A stretch of 64,000 nucleotides of DNA from Clostridia bacterium (GCA_017549205.1 JAFYVH010000016.1:1-64000), one strand, 5' to 3'. Positions 42,730-54,500 are shown, counted from the stretch's first letter. Notes: generated by a model not told the origin, from the letters alone. Made by a program: numbers and translations.

Positions 42730-45340
42730 AGTATATAATCCTAAAGAGGTTGAAGACAGACTGTATGCAGGCTGGGTGGATGCAGGCTATTTCACGCCAA
42801 CGGCTGATCCGGATAAAAAGCCGTTTACCATCGTGATTCCGCCACCCAATGTAACCGGTCAGTTGCACATGGGTCATGCCATGGACGAAACCTTGCAGGA
42901 CATTTTAATTCGCTATAAGCGTATGGCAGGTTTTTCAACCCTGTGGGTTCCCGGCACAGACCATGCCGGCATTGCCACACAGATTAAGGTTGAAGAAACC
43001 CTGCGCAAAGAAGAGGGTCTCACGCGTTATGATTTAGGTCGTGAAGCCTTCACAGAGCGGGTTTGGGACTGGAAAAACAAATTTGGTACACGCATCATTA
43101 ACCAGCTGAAAAAACTGGGCAGCTCTTGCGACTGGACTCGTGAGCGCTTCACTATGGATGAAAACCTTTCCAAAGCCGTTAAAGAAGTGTTTGTCACCCT
43201 GTATGAAAAGGGTTTGATTTATCAGGGCGAAAGAATTATCAACTGGTGCCCGAGATGTATCACCGCATTGTCTGACGCCGAGGTAGAATATGCAGAACAG
43301 CAGGGTGCATTCTGGCACATTCGCTACCCGGTTAAAGACAGCGATGAGTCTTTTGTGATTGCCACAACTCGTCCCGAAACCCTTTTGGGCGATACCGCTG
43401 TGGCTGTTCACCCTGAAGATGAACGCTATGCGCATTTGGTGGGCAAAACCTTAATTCTGCCTTTGGTTGGCCGTGAAATTCCTGTTATTGCCGATGAATA
43501 TGTTGATAAAGAGTTTGGTACCGGTGCTGTTAAAATTACACCAGCACACGACCCCAACGACTTTGAGGTTGGTGCTCGTCACAACCTGCCCATCATCAAG
43601 GTGCTTGACGACAGTGCTAAAATCAACGAAAACGGCGGCAAATACCAGGGTCTTGACCGCTATGAAGCCCGCAAGCAAATGCTTCATGACTTAGAAGAGC
43701 AGGGCTTTTTGGTTAAGACCGAAGAGCATGTTCACAATGTTGGTCAGTGCTATCGTTGCAGCACAACCGTTGAGCCCATCACATCACGCCAATGGTTTGT
43801 AAAGATGGGTCCTTTAGCAGAAAAAGCTTTAGAGGTCGTTAAAGACGGCACCATTCAGTTTGTGCCGGAACGCTTCTCAAAAACCTATATTAACTGGATG
43901 GAAAATGTGCACGATTGGTGCATTTCCAGACAGCTCTGGTGGGGACATCGCATTCCCGCTTATTATTGTGACGCTTGTGGCGAAACAGTTGTCAGCCGTG
44001 ACCATGTTGAAACCTGCCCTAAGTGTGGTGCACCTGTCCGTCAGGATGAAGATGTGCTGGATACCTGGTTCAGCTCAGCTCTGTGGCCGTTCTCCACGCT
44101 GGGTTGGCCTGACAAAACTGAAGATTTGGATTATTTCTATCCCACCAGCGTTTTGGTTACGGGTTATGATATCATCTTCTTCTGGGTTGCCCGCATGATT
44201 TTCTCGGCTATGGAGCACATGGGCAAAGAGCCCTTCAGCCATGTTTTAATTCATGGTCTGGTTCGCGACTCACAGGGCCGGAAAATGTCGAAGTCACTTG
44301 GCAACGGCGTTGACCCTCTGGAAGTTATTGATAAATACGGTGCTGATGCCTTAAGATTTACCTTGGCAACCGGTAATTCACCGGGTAATGACATGCGTTA
44401 TTCCGATGAGCGTGTTGAAGCCAGCCGTAACTTTGCCAATAAAATCTGGAACGCATCCCGCTTTGTACTCATGAACCTGACGGTTTCAGAGCGCAAGCTG
44501 CCCGATGCATCAGAAATGACTTTAGAAGATAAATGGATTTTGCATCAATATAACAGCTTGGTGAAAGAAGTAACCGACAACTTAGACCGCTTTGAGCTGG
44601 GTATTGCTGTTAACAAACTGTATGACTTTATCTGGGATGAGTTCTGCGATTGGTACATCGAATTAATCAAGCCTCGTCTGTATGATGAAGATTGCCCCAC
44701 CAACAAAGCCGCACAATACACCTTGTCTTATGTGCTGTCCGGTGCTTTGGAACTTCTGCATCCCTTTATGCCCTTTATTACAGAAGAAATCTGGCAAAAA
44801 CTGCCCCATGAGGGTGAAAGCATTGTCATTGCATCCTGGCCCACCTACAAAAGCAGCTTAGACTTTAAAGAAGAGGCCAAGAACATGGAACTGATTATGA
44901 GTGCTTTAAAGGCCATTCGTAATCAGCGTGCCGAAATGAACATTCCGCCTTCTAAAAAAGCTACTGTATATATTAAGACAGAAAAGCCCGAAGTATTTAG
45001 TCAGGGCACACTGTTCTTTGAAAAGCTGGCAAGTGCCTCCGAGGCCGTTGTTGTAGGTGAAGATTTTGTGGCACCGGCCAACGCTGTTTCCTGTGTTGTT
45101 GAAGGTGCACAGCTCTTCATGCCTTTAGACGATTTGGTGGACAAAGAGAAAGAACTGGCTCGCCTTTCTAAAGAAAAAGAACGCTTGATGGGCGAAATCA
45201 AGCGTGTTGAAGGCAAGTTAAACAACCAGGGCTTTATGGCAAAAGCCCCCGAAAAGGTTGTTGAAGAGGAACGCCAGAAAGAAGCAAAATATCGTGAAAT
45301 GCTGGAAAAAGTTTTAGAGAGCATGAAGCTTTACAGCTAA
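42710..45340 (+). CDS. valS: Valyl-tRNA synthetase
   Basis: An 876-residue class I synthetase. HIGH motif is [14 protein letters not shown] near residue 45, KMSKS is [11 protein letters not shown] near 525, a CP1 editing insertion lies between them, and zinc-type CDAC/CPKC cysteines appear near residue 420. A C-terminal coiled coil (about 805-876, [15 protein letters not shown]) binds tRNA. Start ATG overlaps the small membrane protein gene; the upstream GGGGG run is the ribosome site. Confidence 0.97.
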   Translation: MSEQLDKVYNPKEVEDRLYAGWVDAGYFTPTADPDKKPFTIVIPPPNVTGQLHMGHAMDETLQDILIRYKRMAGFSTLWVPGTDHAGIATQIKVEETLRKEEGLTRYDLGREAFTERVWDWKNKFGTRIINQLKKLGSSCDWTRERFTMDENLSKAVKEVFVTLYEKGLIYQGERIINWCPRCITALSDAEVEYAEQQGAFWHIRYPVKDSDESFVIATTRPETLLGDTAVAVHPEDERYAHLVGKTLILPLVGREIPVIADEYVDKEFGTGAVKITPAHDPNDFEVGARHNLPIIKVLDDSAKINENGGKYQGLDRYEARKQMLHDLEEQGFLVKTEEHVHNVGQCYRCSTTVEPITSRQWFVKMGPLAEKALEVVKDGTIQFVPERFSKTYINWMENVHDWCISRQLWWGHRIPAYYCDACGETVVSRDHVETCPKCGAPVRQDEDVLDTWFSSALWPFSTLGWPDKTEDLDYFYPTSVLVTGYDIIFFWVARMIFSAMEHMGKEPFSHVLIHGLVRDSQGRKMSKSLGNGVDPLEVIDKYGADALRFTLATGNSPGNDMRYSDERVEASRNFANKIWNASRFVLMNLTVSERKLPDASEMTLEDKWILHQYNSLVKEVTDNLDRFELGIAVNKLYDFIWDEFCDWYIELIKPRLYDEDCPTNKAAQYTLSYVLSGALELLHPFMPFITEEIWQKLPHEGESIVIASWPTYKSSLDFKEEAKNMELIMSALKAIRNQRAEMNIPPSKKATVYIKTEKPEVFSQGTLFFEKLASASEAVVVGEDFVAPANAVSCVVEGAQLFMPLDDLVDKEKELARLSKEKERLMGEIKRVEGKLNNQGFMAKAPEKVVEEERQKEAKYREMLEKVLESMKLYS

Positions 45341-45362
45341 AAACAATGAAAGGAGCAAAGCA

Positions 45363-45680
45363 ATGAGCGAATTTGAAAAGGATTTTTCAGAAGCCCAGGA
45401 CACAGAACCTACCATTGTGACCATGATGGATGAAGATGGAAACGAGCATGCTTTTGAGCATATTGACTCTTTTCCCTTTAACGGCGAAACCTATGTGGTT
45501 TTAGTGCCCACAGAGGAAGAAGTAGAAAATGGCGAAGCCGATGAAGTGTTGATTTTCACCCTTGAGGTAGACGAAGAAGGCAACGAGGCGCTTTACCTGG
45601 TAGAAGATGAGGCAGAGCTTGACATGGCCTTTGAAGAATTTAAAACTCGCATGCAGGATGAGTTTGATTTTGAGGAGTAG
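45363..45680 (+). CDS. DUF1292 family protein
   Basis: A 105-residue very acidic protein of the DUF1292 family, common in Firmicutes and of unknown function. The pattern (DEDGNEHAFEHIDSFPFNGETYVVLVP and a closing DEAELDMAFEEF) is typical. AAAGGAG precedes the ATG. In many Firmicutes it is near yrrK and mtaB genes; here it follows valS by 22 bases and precedes a hemolysin III gene by three bases, in one run. Confidence 0.93.
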   Translation: MSEFEKDFSEAQDTEPTIVTMMDEDGNEHAFEHIDSFPFNGETYVVLVPTEEEVENGEADEVLIFTLEVDEEGNEALYLVEDEAELDMAFEEFKTRMQDEFDFEE

Positions 45681-45683
45681 TCT

Positions 45684-46328
45684 ATGGCCTTATCTCTTAA
45701 ATTAAAAGAAGAGTTGTTTAACTCTATCTCCCATGGTGTAGGGGCTGTTTTGGGTGTAGTCGGCACTGCGATTGCTATTGTTTGTGCAGCACTTTATAGT
45801 GATGTATATAGCGTGGTTTCAGCATCTATTTATGGCGTCATGCTGATTATTTTATACACCATGTCCACCCTGTATCATGCTTTTACAAACAAGACCGTCA
45901 AAAAAGTGTTTCGCATTTTTGACCATTGTTCAATTTTTCTGCTGATTGCAGGAACATACACACCCTTTACATTGGTTACCCTGCGGGGTCCCTTTGGCTG
46001 GACCATATTTGGCATCATTTGGGCCTTGACGATTTTAGGGGTTGTGCTTAATGCCATCAGTCTTGAAAAATTTAAGGTCTTTTCCATGGTGTGCTATATT
46101 GTTATGGGGTGGCTGATTGTTATCGCCTTTGGTCCCATGATGCGCGCCTTGGGCTTTATTCCGGCCATGCTATATTTGCTTTTAGGCGGCGTTGCGTACA
46201 CTTTGGGCGTCATCTTTTTTGCTATGAAAAATGTGCCTTTCATGCATGGTATTTGGCACTTGTTTGTTTTAGCAGGCAGCATTTTGCATTATTTCTGCAT
46301 TTTGCTTTATGTGCTGCCAATCCGCTGA
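45684..46328 (+). CDS. Hemolysin III family protein (TrhA/PAQR-like)
   Basis: A 214-residue membrane protein with about seven segments of the YqfA/hemolysin III family, related to PAQR receptors. The marks are NSISHGVGA near the start, STLYHAF (metal His) near residue 63, and HGIWHLFVLAGSILHYF near the end. Its physiological role in bacteria is not settled; some members affect membrane homeostasis. Start ATG lies seven bases after GAGGAG, which overlaps the previous stop region. Confidence 0.92.
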   Translation: MALSLKLKEELFNSISHGVGAVLGVVGTAIAIVCAALYSDVYSVVSASIYGVMLIILYTMSTLYHAFTNKTVKKVFRIFDHCSIFLLIAGTYTPFTLVTLRGPFGWTIFGIIWALTILGVVLNAISLEKFKVFSMVCYIVMGWLIVIAFGPMMRALGFIPAMLYLLLGGVAYTLGVIFFAMKNVPFMHGIWHLFVLAGSILHYFCILLYVLPIR

Positions 46329-46374
46329 ATGTTTTCAGCATTCTATTATTTAATCCGAAAGGAGAATTTGCAAA

Positions 46375-47052
46375 ATGGAATGGATTGTGCAATATGATCT
46401 GCATTTTATTTTTCGTTTGCTGGTAGCCAGCATTTGTGGTTTTTTAATTGGTTTAGAGCGTAAGAGTCGTGCTAAAGAAGCCGGTGTGAGAACACACTGT
46501 CTGGTAGCCTGTGCTTCAGCGCTTTTGATGATTATTTCAAAATATGCCTATGACGACCTGGCAAACTCTGTCATTGCTGCAGGCTTAGACCCGTCTCGTG
46601 TGGCTTCTACAGTTGTGTCCGGTATTGGTTTTTTAGGCGCCGGCATGATTTTCGTACATAAAAGAACCATCACAGGTTTAACAACAGCCGCAGGCATCTG
46701 GGCAACAGCCGGCATTGGTCTTTGCATTGGCTCCGGCATGTATATTGTGGGTGCCGCTGCGACGATTATCATTTTATTGGTGCAGGTACTTCTGCATGGT
46801 AATGTGAAATGGCTGCAAAAGCCGAAACTTAAGCTGTTGCGCTTGCAATGTGGCGATGAGCCTGAAATGCAGCAATATGCCTGCAAGGTGCTTCGTGAGT
46901 TTGGCATTACCGTTAACGATGTGAGCATTAAGAAAGACATGAAGAACAAGCGAATGGAATTTCGTTTCCAAATTGAATTGCCCGGTCATGTTAAAGAAAG
47001 CGAGTTGCTTTCTAAGTTTAATTGTGACTGCAGTTTGATGCTGAGTGAATAA
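46375..47052 (+). CDS. MgtC/SapB family membrane protein
   Basis: A 225-residue protein: an N-terminal half with about four to five membrane segments carrying FLIGLERKSRAKEAGVRTH and GIGFLGAGMIF, and a C-terminal cytosolic ACT-like half from about residue 145. MgtC family members influence Mg2+ adaptation and F-type ATPase activity in some pathogens; the role here is unknown. AAAGGAG precedes the ATG. A terminator follows. Confidence 0.92.
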   Translation: MEWIVQYDLHFIFRLLVASICGFLIGLERKSRAKEAGVRTHCLVACASALLMIISKYAYDDLANSVIAAGLDPSRVASTVVSGIGFLGAGMIFVHKRTITGLTTAAGIWATAGIGLCIGSGMYIVGAAATIIILLVQVLLHGNVKWLQKPKLKLLRLQCGDEPEMQQYACKVLREFGITVNDVSIKKDMKNKRMEFRFQIELPGHVKESELLSKFNCDCSLMLSE

Positions 47053-47063
47053 TTGGATTACAT

Positions 47064-47098
47064 AAAAACCGGTCCCGCAAAAGCGGGAGCCGGTTTTT
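47064..47098 (+). terminator. Terminator of the alaS-to-mgtC run
   Basis: AAAAACCGG.CCCGC pairs with GCGGG.CCGGTTTTT, loop AAAA. Confidence 0.9.
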
Positions 47099-47137
47099 GC
47101 ATTTGATTTTTTACCATTAAAAAGAGGGTAATGTATT

Positions 47138-48511
47138 ATGGCGAAAATGAAAGTGAACATGCTGGAAGGTTCTCTGGCAAAAAACTTAATATTGTTTTGT
47201 GTGCCAGTTATTTTAACCGGCATTTTACAGCTTTTGTTTAATGCCTGCGACATGGTTGTTGTGGGGCGTTTTTCAGGGAGTGAGGCCTTAGCCGCCGTAG
47301 GCTCAACCGCTGCACTCGCCAACCTGCTTGTGAATGCCTTTATGGGTCTTTCCGTTGGCGTGAATGTTTTGGCAGCACAGTTTTTTGGTGCCCGTGATTA
47401 TGATAACATTCAGTCAACGGTTCACACGGCTGTTACCCTTGGTTTTGTTTGTGGCTCTGTTTTGGCGGTTTTGGGCATTATGGTTTGCCGCCCCTGCCTT
47501 GAGGCCATGGGCACGCCGGCAGATGTAATTGATTTATCCGTGACATATATGCGCTTTTATTTTTTGGGCATGCCCTTTTCCCTTGTTTATAACTTTGGTG
47601 CCGCTATTTTGCGTGCACAGGGCAACACCCGGCAACCCCTTATTTTCCTTATTATTGCCGGTGTTGTTAATGTGATTCTTAATTTGATTTTTGTCATTTT
47701 GCTTCACATGTCTGTTGCCGGTGTTGCCATAGCAACGGCAGCGTCCCAGGTGGTGTCGGCGGCTTTGATTATTCACTATTTAAGAGATCCCGGTAGCGTT
47801 TATCATTTAGACTACAAAAAGCTATGGATTCATGGCAAGCTCTTTAAAAAAATTTTGCGCATTGGTGTGCCTGCTAGCATGAACAGCATGCTTTTTTCTT
47901 TTGCCAACATACAAATTCAGTCTTCTATTAATTTGTTTGGCTCAGCCGCCATGGCAGGGAGCTCGGCAGCAGCTAACATTGAAGGTTTTATTTATATAGC
48001 CATGAACGCCATGCATCAGGCAGCCATTAACTTTACTGGGCAAAATGTGGGAGCAAAGTGTCCCGACAGAGTGCCTAAGGTGGTGCGGTGGTGTTTGCTT
48101 TATGTCACGATTGTAGGCTTGGGCATTGGTGGATTGTGCTTTTTATTTGGCAAAAACCTGATTTCTCTTTACACCCAGGACCTGCAGGCTATTGAACAAG
48201 GGCTGATTCGAAACGGTATTATCACGCTGACCTATTTCATGTGCGGGTACATGGAGGTATTCACAGGTGCCATTCGTGGCATGGGCTATTCCTTTAGCCC
48301 CATGGTTATTTCTCTCTTGGGAGCCTGTGGATTGCGTATTGTGTGGATTTATACAATTTTTCAAATGTATCAAACCTTGCAAGTGCTTTACATCAGTTGG
48401 CCGGTTTCCTGGGCTCTTACAACACTTGCGTTGATTGTTTGCTATGCCGTTGTCATGGGAAAAACCCTCAAAAAGTACCGTGTTTCACAGGAAGAGACAG
48501 AATTGTGTTGA
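47138..48511 (+). CDS. MATE family multidrug exporter (copy 1)
   Basis: A 457-residue, twelve-segment exporter of the MATE superfamily (NorM/DinF-like) that expels cations or drugs in exchange for Na+ or H+. Both halves of the repeat are visible; typical features are SVGVNVLAAQFFGARD near residue 70 and NFTGQNVGAKCPDRV near 300. The ATG follows AGAGGG. It is strongly similar along its length to the next gene. Confidence 0.93.
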   Translation: MAKMKVNMLEGSLAKNLILFCVPVILTGILQLLFNACDMVVVGRFSGSEALAAVGSTAALANLLVNAFMGLSVGVNVLAAQFFGARDYDNIQSTVHTAVTLGFVCGSVLAVLGIMVCRPCLEAMGTPADVIDLSVTYMRFYFLGMPFSLVYNFGAAILRAQGNTRQPLIFLIIAGVVNVILNLIFVILLHMSVAGVAIATAASQVVSAALIIHYLRDPGSVYHLDYKKLWIHGKLFKKILRIGVPASMNSMLFSFANIQIQSSINLFGSAAMAGSSAAANIEGFIYIAMNAMHQAAINFTGQNVGAKCPDRVPKVVRWCLLYVTIVGLGIGGLCFLFGKNLISLYTQDLQAIEQGLIRNGIITLTYFMCGYMEVFTGAIRGMGYSFSPMVISLLGACGLRIVWIYTIFQMYQTLQVLYISWPVSWALTTLALIVCYAVVMGKTLKKYRVSQEETELC

Positions 48512-48569
48512 TGTGAAAACCATGACATCGTCCGATTTTTGGTAATGAGCCAAAGAGGTGAAACTTAAT

Positions 48570-49928
48570 ATGAGCAAAATAAAGGTTAATATGTTAGAGG
48601 GTTCTCTGGCAAAAAACTTAATATTGTTTTGTGTTCCGGTTATTCTAACCGGCGTATTGCAGCTTATGTTCAATGCTTGCGACATGATTGTTGTGGGTCG
48701 CTTTTCAGGCAGCGCAGCTTTAGGGGCAGTGGGTGCGACGGGTTCGCTTGTCAATCTCATGGTAAATCTGTTTATGGGTCTTTCGGTTGGTGTCAATGTG
48801 CTGGCGGCACAGTTTTTTGGAGCCCGTGACCATGAAAACATTGAATCAACAGTTCACACAGCCATCACCCTTGGCGCCATTTGCGGCTTTCTTTTGACTT
48901 TGATTGGTGTTGTTCTCTGCAAGCCATGTTTAAAGGCCATGGGCACACCGGAGGACATCGTTGACTTATCGGTTATCTATATGCGCATTTATTTTTTGGG
49001 CATGCCTTTTTCGCTGGTGTATAACTTTGGTGCTGCGATCCTGCGGGCCCAGGGCAACACCAGACACCCCCTTATTTTTCTTATTATTGCCGGTGTTGTT
49101 AATGTGATTCTTAACTTGATATTTGTCATTGTCTTTCACATGTCTGTTGTGGGTGTTGCCACAGCAACCGTCATATCGCAGGTCGTGTCAGCGGCTTTGA
49201 TTATTCATTATTTAAGAGACCCGGGCAGTATTTACCGTCTGGAGTATAAGAAACTGCGCGTTAATGTTAGGCTCTTAAGGAGAATTTTGCGCATTGGTGT
49301 GCCCGCCAGCATCAGCAGCATGATGTTTGCATTTTCAAATATGTTGATTCAATCTTCCATTAACCTTTTTGGTTCGGCGGCCGTGGCAGGATGCTCCGCA
49401 TCCGGTAATCTCGACAGCCTTACCTATCTTGCTATGAATTCCATGCACCATGCATGCGTTAATTTTGTGGGGCAAAATGTGGGTGCCGGCACCCCCGAAA
49501 GAGTGCCAAAAATTGTACGATGGTGCTTGCTTTATGTTGTGATAGTGAGCACAATCATTGGCGTGGTGTTTTGGTTTTTTGGCGAAAACCTGCTTGCGCT
49601 TTATGTGCAGGATGCAAAGGCTATTGCCTATGGCATGATAGAAATTTACATCGTTTCCTTCACCTATTTTCTGTGTGGTTTCATGGAGGTGTTCACAGGC
49701 GCCATTCGTGGTATGGGTTATTCCCTTGCCCCTACAGTTGTGTCTATTTTGGGCATTTGCGGTTTTCGTGCGACATGGATTTACACAGTTTTTCGGGCAC
49801 ATCAAACCCTTAATGTGCTGTTTTGGAGCTGGCCGCTATCCTGGTTTGTCACGCTTTTGGCACTCATGATTTGCTATGGGATTGTGATGCGCAAAAAACG
49901 CAAAGAGCAAGTGAAGGCCACGGCATAA
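48570..49928 (+). CDS. MATE family multidrug exporter (copy 2)
   Basis: A 452-residue paralogue of the preceding exporter, 58 bases downstream, with the same twelve-segment plan and nearly the same N-terminus. Segments SVGVNVLAAQFFGARD and NFVGQNVGAGTPERV correspond. Start is ATG 48570, nine bases after AGAGGTG; a GTG within that site begins a longer frame. The pair arose by tandem duplication; the two may form a heteromer or have different substrates. Confidence 0.93.
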   Translation: MSKIKVNMLEGSLAKNLILFCVPVILTGVLQLMFNACDMIVVGRFSGSAALGAVGATGSLVNLMVNLFMGLSVGVNVLAAQFFGARDHENIESTVHTAITLGAICGFLLTLIGVVLCKPCLKAMGTPEDIVDLSVIYMRIYFLGMPFSLVYNFGAAILRAQGNTRHPLIFLIIAGVVNVILNLIFVIVFHMSVVGVATATVISQVVSAALIIHYLRDPGSIYRLEYKKLRVNVRLLRRILRIGVPASISSMMFAFSNMLIQSSINLFGSAAVAGCSASGNLDSLTYLAMNSMHHACVNFVGQNVGAGTPERVPKIVRWCLLYVVIVSTIIGVVFWFFGENLLALYVQDAKAIAYGMIEIYIVSFTYFLCGFMEVFTGAIRGMGYSLAPTVVSILGICGFRATWIYTVFRAHQTLNVLFWSWPLSWFVTLLALMICYGIVMRKKRKEQVKATA

Positions 49929-49950
49929 CCTGTGCGATGAATAGAAAATT

Positions 49951-49987
49951 AAAGGAGCAAGCACAAAAAGTACTTTCTCCTTTTTAT
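49951..49987 (+). terminator. Terminator after the MATE pair
   Basis: AAAGGAG.AAG pairs with CTT.CTCCTTT, followed by TTTTT-rich sequence. Confidence 0.8.
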
Positions 49988-50004
49988 ATTTAAACAGAGC
50001 AAAT

Positions 50005-50037
50005 AAAAAAGGCATACCGCGATGGTATGCCTTTTTA
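50005..50037 (-). terminator. Terminator of gltX
   Basis: AAAAAAGGCATACC pairs with GGTATGCCTTTTT around loop GCGAT, ten bases past the gltX stop codon. Confidence 0.88.
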
Positions 50038-50046
50038 TTATGTGCA

Positions 50047-51495
50047 TTATTTCAGCAATTCAATGCCTTTCTTCACACGGTTAATGGTTTCTTCTTTGCC
50101 GAGAATTTCAGCCAGTTCAAAACCACCGCCAGGGGTGAAAGCCTTGCCGGAAACCGCCACGCGCAAGGGCCAGAGAATGAGACCGTTCTTAACCTCGAGG
50201 CGTTCAATTAAAGCAAACAGAGCCTCGTGCAGAGCGTCATAACTCCAATCCTCAATCTCTTCCAGCACCGGCAGAATGGCTTCCAGTGAGGTGAGAGAAT
50301 TTTCGGGAGTGGTCTTCATTTTCTTATGGCAATAAAGCTCAGGCTCGTAGATGGGTAACTCGTCTAAAAAGTCGATTTGCTCAGGGATATCAGAAAGCTT
50401 TTCGCAACGGTCGTGGAGGAGCTTTGCCACCTTTTTGGTGTCAATGGCGTCACTCTTTACCCCTTGCTTAATATAGGGCAGGGCTTTTTCATAAAACTCT
50501 TCAAAGGACAGTTTGCGAATGTATTCGCCGTTGAGCCAGTCTAATTTTTTGGGGTCAAAAATGGCGGGAGATTTACTGATACCTTTAATATCAAAGGCCT
50601 CAATCATTTCCTGCAGGTTAAAAATTTCTTGCTCGCCGCCCGGGCTCCAACCTAAAAGGGCAATGTAATTGAGCACAGCTTCTTTTAAATAACCCTTGTT
50701 GATAAAGTCCTCATAAGATGCGTCGCCCTCACGCTTGCTCAACTTTTTGTGAGCGTCGCGCATAACGGGAGAAACATGAATGTAAGTGGGGATTTCCCAA
50801 CCAAAAGCCTCATACAAGAGGTTATATTTCGGTGTTGAAGAAAGATATTCACTGCCACGAATGATATGAGTGATATTCATTAAATGGTCGTCGATAACAT
50901 TGGCAAAATTATAGGTGGGATAGCCGTCGGATTTCAGCAGAATATTATCATCTAAAGTTGCATTATCCACGGTGATTTTGCCATAAATTTCATCAAAAAA
51001 GCTGGTGTTACCATGGCGGGGGATTTTTTGGCGGATAACATAGGGCACGCCGCTTGCCAGTTTTTCTTCAATTTCTTCTTTGGAAAGACGGGCGCAGTGA
51101 CCGTCATATTTGGGCATCAGTTTTGCTGCCTCCTGCTGTGCCCGCAGACCATCAAGACGCTCTTTGTCGCAGAAGCAATAATATGCGCCGCCCAGTTCTA
51201 CCAGTTTTTTGGCATATTCCTGATACAGTCCCAAACGCTCACTTTGAATGTAAGGACCATAGTCACCGCCAATATCGGGACCTTCATCGTGGATAAGGCC
51301 TGTTTCTGCCATGGTTCTGTAAATTAAATCCACAGCACCATCAACATAGCGCTCCTGATCGGTATCTTCAATTCTAAGGATAAAATCGCCGCCTGCGTGC
51401 TTGGCAATTAAATAAGCATATAATGCGGTTCGCAGATTTCCGATGTGCATATAGCCGGTGGGGCTGGGTGCAAATCTTGTTCTGACTTTACTCAT
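50047..51495 (-). CDS. gltX: Glutamyl-tRNA synthetase
   Basis: A 482-residue class I synthetase. HIGH-like motif [12 protein letters not shown] near residue 11 and the KMSKS-like KLSKREGD near 250 are present. It charges tRNA-Glu (and tRNA-Gln where GatCAB is used). The ATG at 51495 lies nine bases after AGGAGG. An in-frame upstream extension to 51642 would run through the promoter and is rejected. Transcribed leftwards, divergent from secA. Confidence 0.97.
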   Translation of the reverse strand: MSKVRTRFAPSPTGYMHIGNLRTALYAYLIAKHAGGDFILRIEDTDQERYVDGAVDLIYRTMAETGLIHDEGPDIGGDYGPYIQSERLGLYQEYAKKLVELGGAYYCFCDKERLDGLRAQQEAAKLMPKYDGHCARLSKEEIEEKLASGVPYVIRQKIPRHGNTSFFDEIYGKITVDNATLDDNILLKSDGYPTYNFANVIDDHLMNITHIIRGSEYLSSTPKYNLLYEAFGWEIPTYIHVSPVMRDAHKKLSKREGDASYEDFINKGYLKEAVLNYIALLGWSPGGEQEIFNLQEMIEAFDIKGISKSPAIFDPKKLDWLNGEYIRKLSFEEFYEKALPYIKQGVKSDAIDTKKVAKLLHDRCEKLSDIPEQIDFLDELPIYEPELYCHKKMKTTPENSLTSLEAILPVLEEIEDWSYDALHEALFALIERLEVKNGLILWPLRVAVSGKAFTPGGGFELAEILGKEETINRVKKGIELLK

Positions 51496-51643
51496 GGTTT
51501 GTGTCCTCCTTCGTTGTATGCTAAATGGCACATGAAAAACACACAAATGGTGAATACTGTAGCAAAGAGGCACAGTTTGTTTTGCGCATTTTTCATCTGT
51601 TTTATATAAAATCGCATTTGTGACGCTCGGGTCACATATCATT

Positions 51644-51672
51644 AGTATATCTTATTTTTTATTGAAAATCAA
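51644..51672 (-). promoter_or_regulatory. gltX promoter
   Basis: On the minus strand TTGATT (51672-51667) and TATACT (51649-51644) are 17 bases apart. No T-box core is evident in the roughly 140-base leader. Confidence 0.78.
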
Positions 51673-51692
51673 GGATTTTGTAAGAAAATACC

Positions 51693-51721
51693 TTTACCTT
51701 AAAGGTTTTTTGTGGTATACT
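51693..51721 (+). promoter_or_regulatory. secA promoter (extended -10)
   Basis: TTTACC (51693-51698) and TATACT (51716-51721) are 17 bases apart, with a TG at 51713-51714 giving an extended -10. Confidence 0.65.
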
Positions 51722-51770
51722 ATATAATAGTGAGTTTTGTGTAACTGACTGTTGAAAGGAATGAACATAA

Positions 51771-54500
51771 ATGAGAAAACTGTTAGAGCGTATGCTGGGC
51801 AATTACAGCGACAGAGAGCTAAAAAGAATTCGCCCCATTGCCGATAAAGTCATGGCATTGGAGTCAGATTTTGAAGAGCTGACCGATGCAGAGCTTAAAA
51901 ATAAAACCGTTGAATTTAAAGAGCGTCTTAAAAATGGCGAAACCTTAGATGCCCTTTTGCCCGAGGCCTTTGCCACCGTTCGCGAGGCAGCATGGCGTGT
52001 TTTGGGCATGAAGCATTTTTATGTGCAGGTTTTGGGCGGCATTGTGTTGCATCAGGGTCGCATTTCCGAAATGAAAACCGGTGAAGGTAAAACCCTGGTA
52101 TCCACCCTGCCGGCTTATTTAAATGCCTTAGAGGGCAAGGGTGTGCACATTGTCACCGTGAATGACTATCTGGCCAAGCGTGACAGTGAATGGATGGGAA
52201 AAGTCTTTAAGTTTTTGGGTCTTTCCGTGGGCTTAATCATTCACGACATTCCGGCAGAAGCCAGAAAGGCCAATTACGAAGCTGATATCACCTATGGCAC
52301 CAATAACGAATTTGGTTTTGACTATCTGCGTGACAACATGGTCATTTATAAAGAGCAAATGGTGCAAAGAGGGCAGCATTACGCCATTGTGGACGAGGTT
52401 GACTCCATTTTGATTGACGAGGCAAGAACGCCTCTCATCATTTCCGGCGCAGGCGACAAATCCACCGAGCTTTATCATGTTGCCGACCGTTTTGCAAGGG
52501 GTCTGACCTGTCACCGTGTGGCAGAATCGGACGATAAGAGCTTAGACGATGAAATTCAGGCAGATTACATTGTTGATGAAAAGGCACACACTGCAACCCT
52601 GACCAAACAGGGCATTTTAAAAGCGGAAAAGGCCTTTAGTCTTGAAAACTTTTCAGACCCTGAGAACATGACCCTGCAGCACCACATCAATCAGGCCATC
52701 CGTGCTCATGGCGTTATGCATCGGGACATCGACTATGTGAATAAAGACGGCGAAATTATTATTGTTGACGAATTCACAGGTCGTTTGATGTTGGGTCGTC
52801 GGTATTCTGACGGCTTGCATCAGGCCATTGAGGCAAAAGAGGGCGTCAAGGTGGAGCGTGAAAGCAAGACGCTGGCCACCATCACCTTTCAGAACTACTT
52901 CCGTTTATACAAAAAGCTGTCCGGTATGACAGGTACCGCCCAGACGGAAGAAGAGGAATTTCAGGATATTTACAAGCTGGATGTTATTGTGATTCCCACA
53001 AATCGTGAGATGGTCCGTGTTGATATGCCCGATTCCGTTTATAAAAATGAACGGGGTAAGCTGCATGCAGTGATTGAGAAGGTTGCTGCCTGCCACGAAA
53101 AAGGCCAGCCTGTTTTGGTGGGCACCATCACCATTGAAAAATCAGAGATGTTATCGGGCATGTTAAAGCGCCGCGGTATTAAGCACGAGGTGTTAAATGC
53201 CAAGTATCACGAAAAAGAAGCCGAAATCATTGCCCAGGCAGGCAAATTGGGTGCGGTTACCATTGCCACCAACATGGCTGGTCGTGGTACTGACATTATG
53301 CTGGGTGGCAACGCCGAATTCATGGCCAAGCACGAAATGAAACGCCAGGGACTTTCCGACGAATTGATTTCTGAAGCCATGGGCTTTTCTGACACAGACG
53401 ACCCAGAAATTCAGGAAGCTCGCGCTTTGTTCTCTGAACTTTTGAAAAAATATAAAGAAGAAATCGCCCCCGAAGCAGAGGCGGTAAGAAATGCAGGCGG
53501 CCTCTTTATCATCGGTACAGAGCGTCACGAATCCCGTCGTATTGACAATCAGCTCCGCGGTCGTGCTGGCCGTCAAGGTGACCCGGGCACATCCCGGTTC
53601 TTCATCTCTTTAGAGGACGACTTGATGCGCCTCTTTGGCTCTGACCGTATGACAGGCATGGTGAATGCATTGGGTATGGAAGAAGACCAGCCCATTGAGC
53701 ACAAGCTCTTATCAGGCGCCATTGAAAATGCGCAAAAACGGGTTGAGGGTCGCAACTTCCAAATCAGAAAACATGTGCTGCAATATGACGATGTGATGAA
53801 TCAGCAGCGTGAAATCATTTATGGTCAGCGTCAGCAGGTGCTAAATGGCGACAGCATGAAGCAAAGCATTTTGAATATGTTTGAAAGCTTTTTAAATGAA
53901 ACCATTGACCGTTTTGTCGGGCTTGAGGAGAATCCTGAAAACTGGAATCTTACCGGACTGATGGATTATCTTGCCACCATTTATCTGCCTGAGGGCATGG
54001 TGACCTTCAGCCGTGATGACATGGAGTTTATGACCAAGGAAGAGCTTAAAGAGCGACTCCATGATGCAGGTATGAAGCTTTATGAAATAAAAGAAGCGGA
54101 ATTTGGTCCCGAGAACATGCGTGAGCTTGAGCGGGTGGTTCTTTTAAAAACCGTTGACAGCAAGTGGATGGACCACATTGATGATATGGATCAGCTCAGA
54201 AACGGCATCAACCTGCGGGCATATGCACAGCGGGATCCGGTCATTGAATATAAATACGAAGGTTTTAACATGTTTGAAGAAATGGTTGCTGCCATTCATG
54301 AAGATACCATTAAATATCTGTTCCACGCTCGTTTAGAAGCACCACTGGAGAGAAAGATGGTAGCGCAGCCTGTTCAGGCAGGCTTTAGCGGAGATGTGGA
54401 GAAAAAGCCTGCCCAAAAGGCGGAAAAAGTAGGTCGAAATGACCCCTGCCCCTGTGGTTCGGGTAAGAAATATAAAAAATGCTGCGGTGCTGAGGAATAA
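51771..54500 (+). CDS. secA: Preprotein translocase ATPase SecA
   Basis: A 909-residue motor that drives proteins through SecYEG. Nucleotide-binding: Walker A MKTGEGKT near residue 102, and [15 protein letters not shown] (Walker B, DEAD-like) near 207. The pre-protein cross-linking, helical scaffold and wing domains follow, and the C-terminus has the zinc-binding SEC-C motif ([13 protein letters not shown]) that binds SecB or ribosome. AAAGGA precedes the ATG. prfB follows, the common secA-prfB order. Confidence 0.98.
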   Translation: MRKLLERMLGNYSDRELKRIRPIADKVMALESDFEELTDAELKNKTVEFKERLKNGETLDALLPEAFATVREAAWRVLGMKHFYVQVLGGIVLHQGRISEMKTGEGKTLVSTLPAYLNALEGKGVHIVTVNDYLAKRDSEWMGKVFKFLGLSVGLIIHDIPAEARKANYEADITYGTNNEFGFDYLRDNMVIYKEQMVQRGQHYAIVDEVDSILIDEARTPLIISGAGDKSTELYHVADRFARGLTCHRVAESDDKSLDDEIQADYIVDEKAHTATLTKQGILKAEKAFSLENFSDPENMTLQHHINQAIRAHGVMHRDIDYVNKDGEIIIVDEFTGRLMLGRRYSDGLHQAIEAKEGVKVERESKTLATITFQNYFRLYKKLSGMTGTAQTEEEEFQDIYKLDVIVIPTNREMVRVDMPDSVYKNERGKLHAVIEKVAACHEKGQPVLVGTITIEKSEMLSGMLKRRGIKHEVLNAKYHEKEAEIIAQAGKLGAVTIATNMAGRGTDIMLGGNAEFMAKHEMKRQGLSDELISEAMGFSDTDDPEIQEARALFSELLKKYKEEIAPEAEAVRNAGGLFIIGTERHESRRIDNQLRGRAGRQGDPGTSRFFISLEDDLMRLFGSDRMTGMVNALGMEEDQPIEHKLLSGAIENAQKRVEGRNFQIRKHVLQYDDVMNQQREIIYGQRQQVLNGDSMKQSILNMFESFLNETIDRFVGLEENPENWNLTGLMDYLATIYLPEGMVTFSRDDMEFMTKEELKERLHDAGMKLYEIKEAEFGPENMRELERVVLLKTVDSKWMDHIDDMDQLRNGINLRAYAQRDPVIEYKYEGFNMFEEMVAAIHEDTIKYLFHARLEAPLERKMVAQPVQAGFSGDVEKKPAQKAEKVGRNDPCPCGSGKKYKKCCGAEE

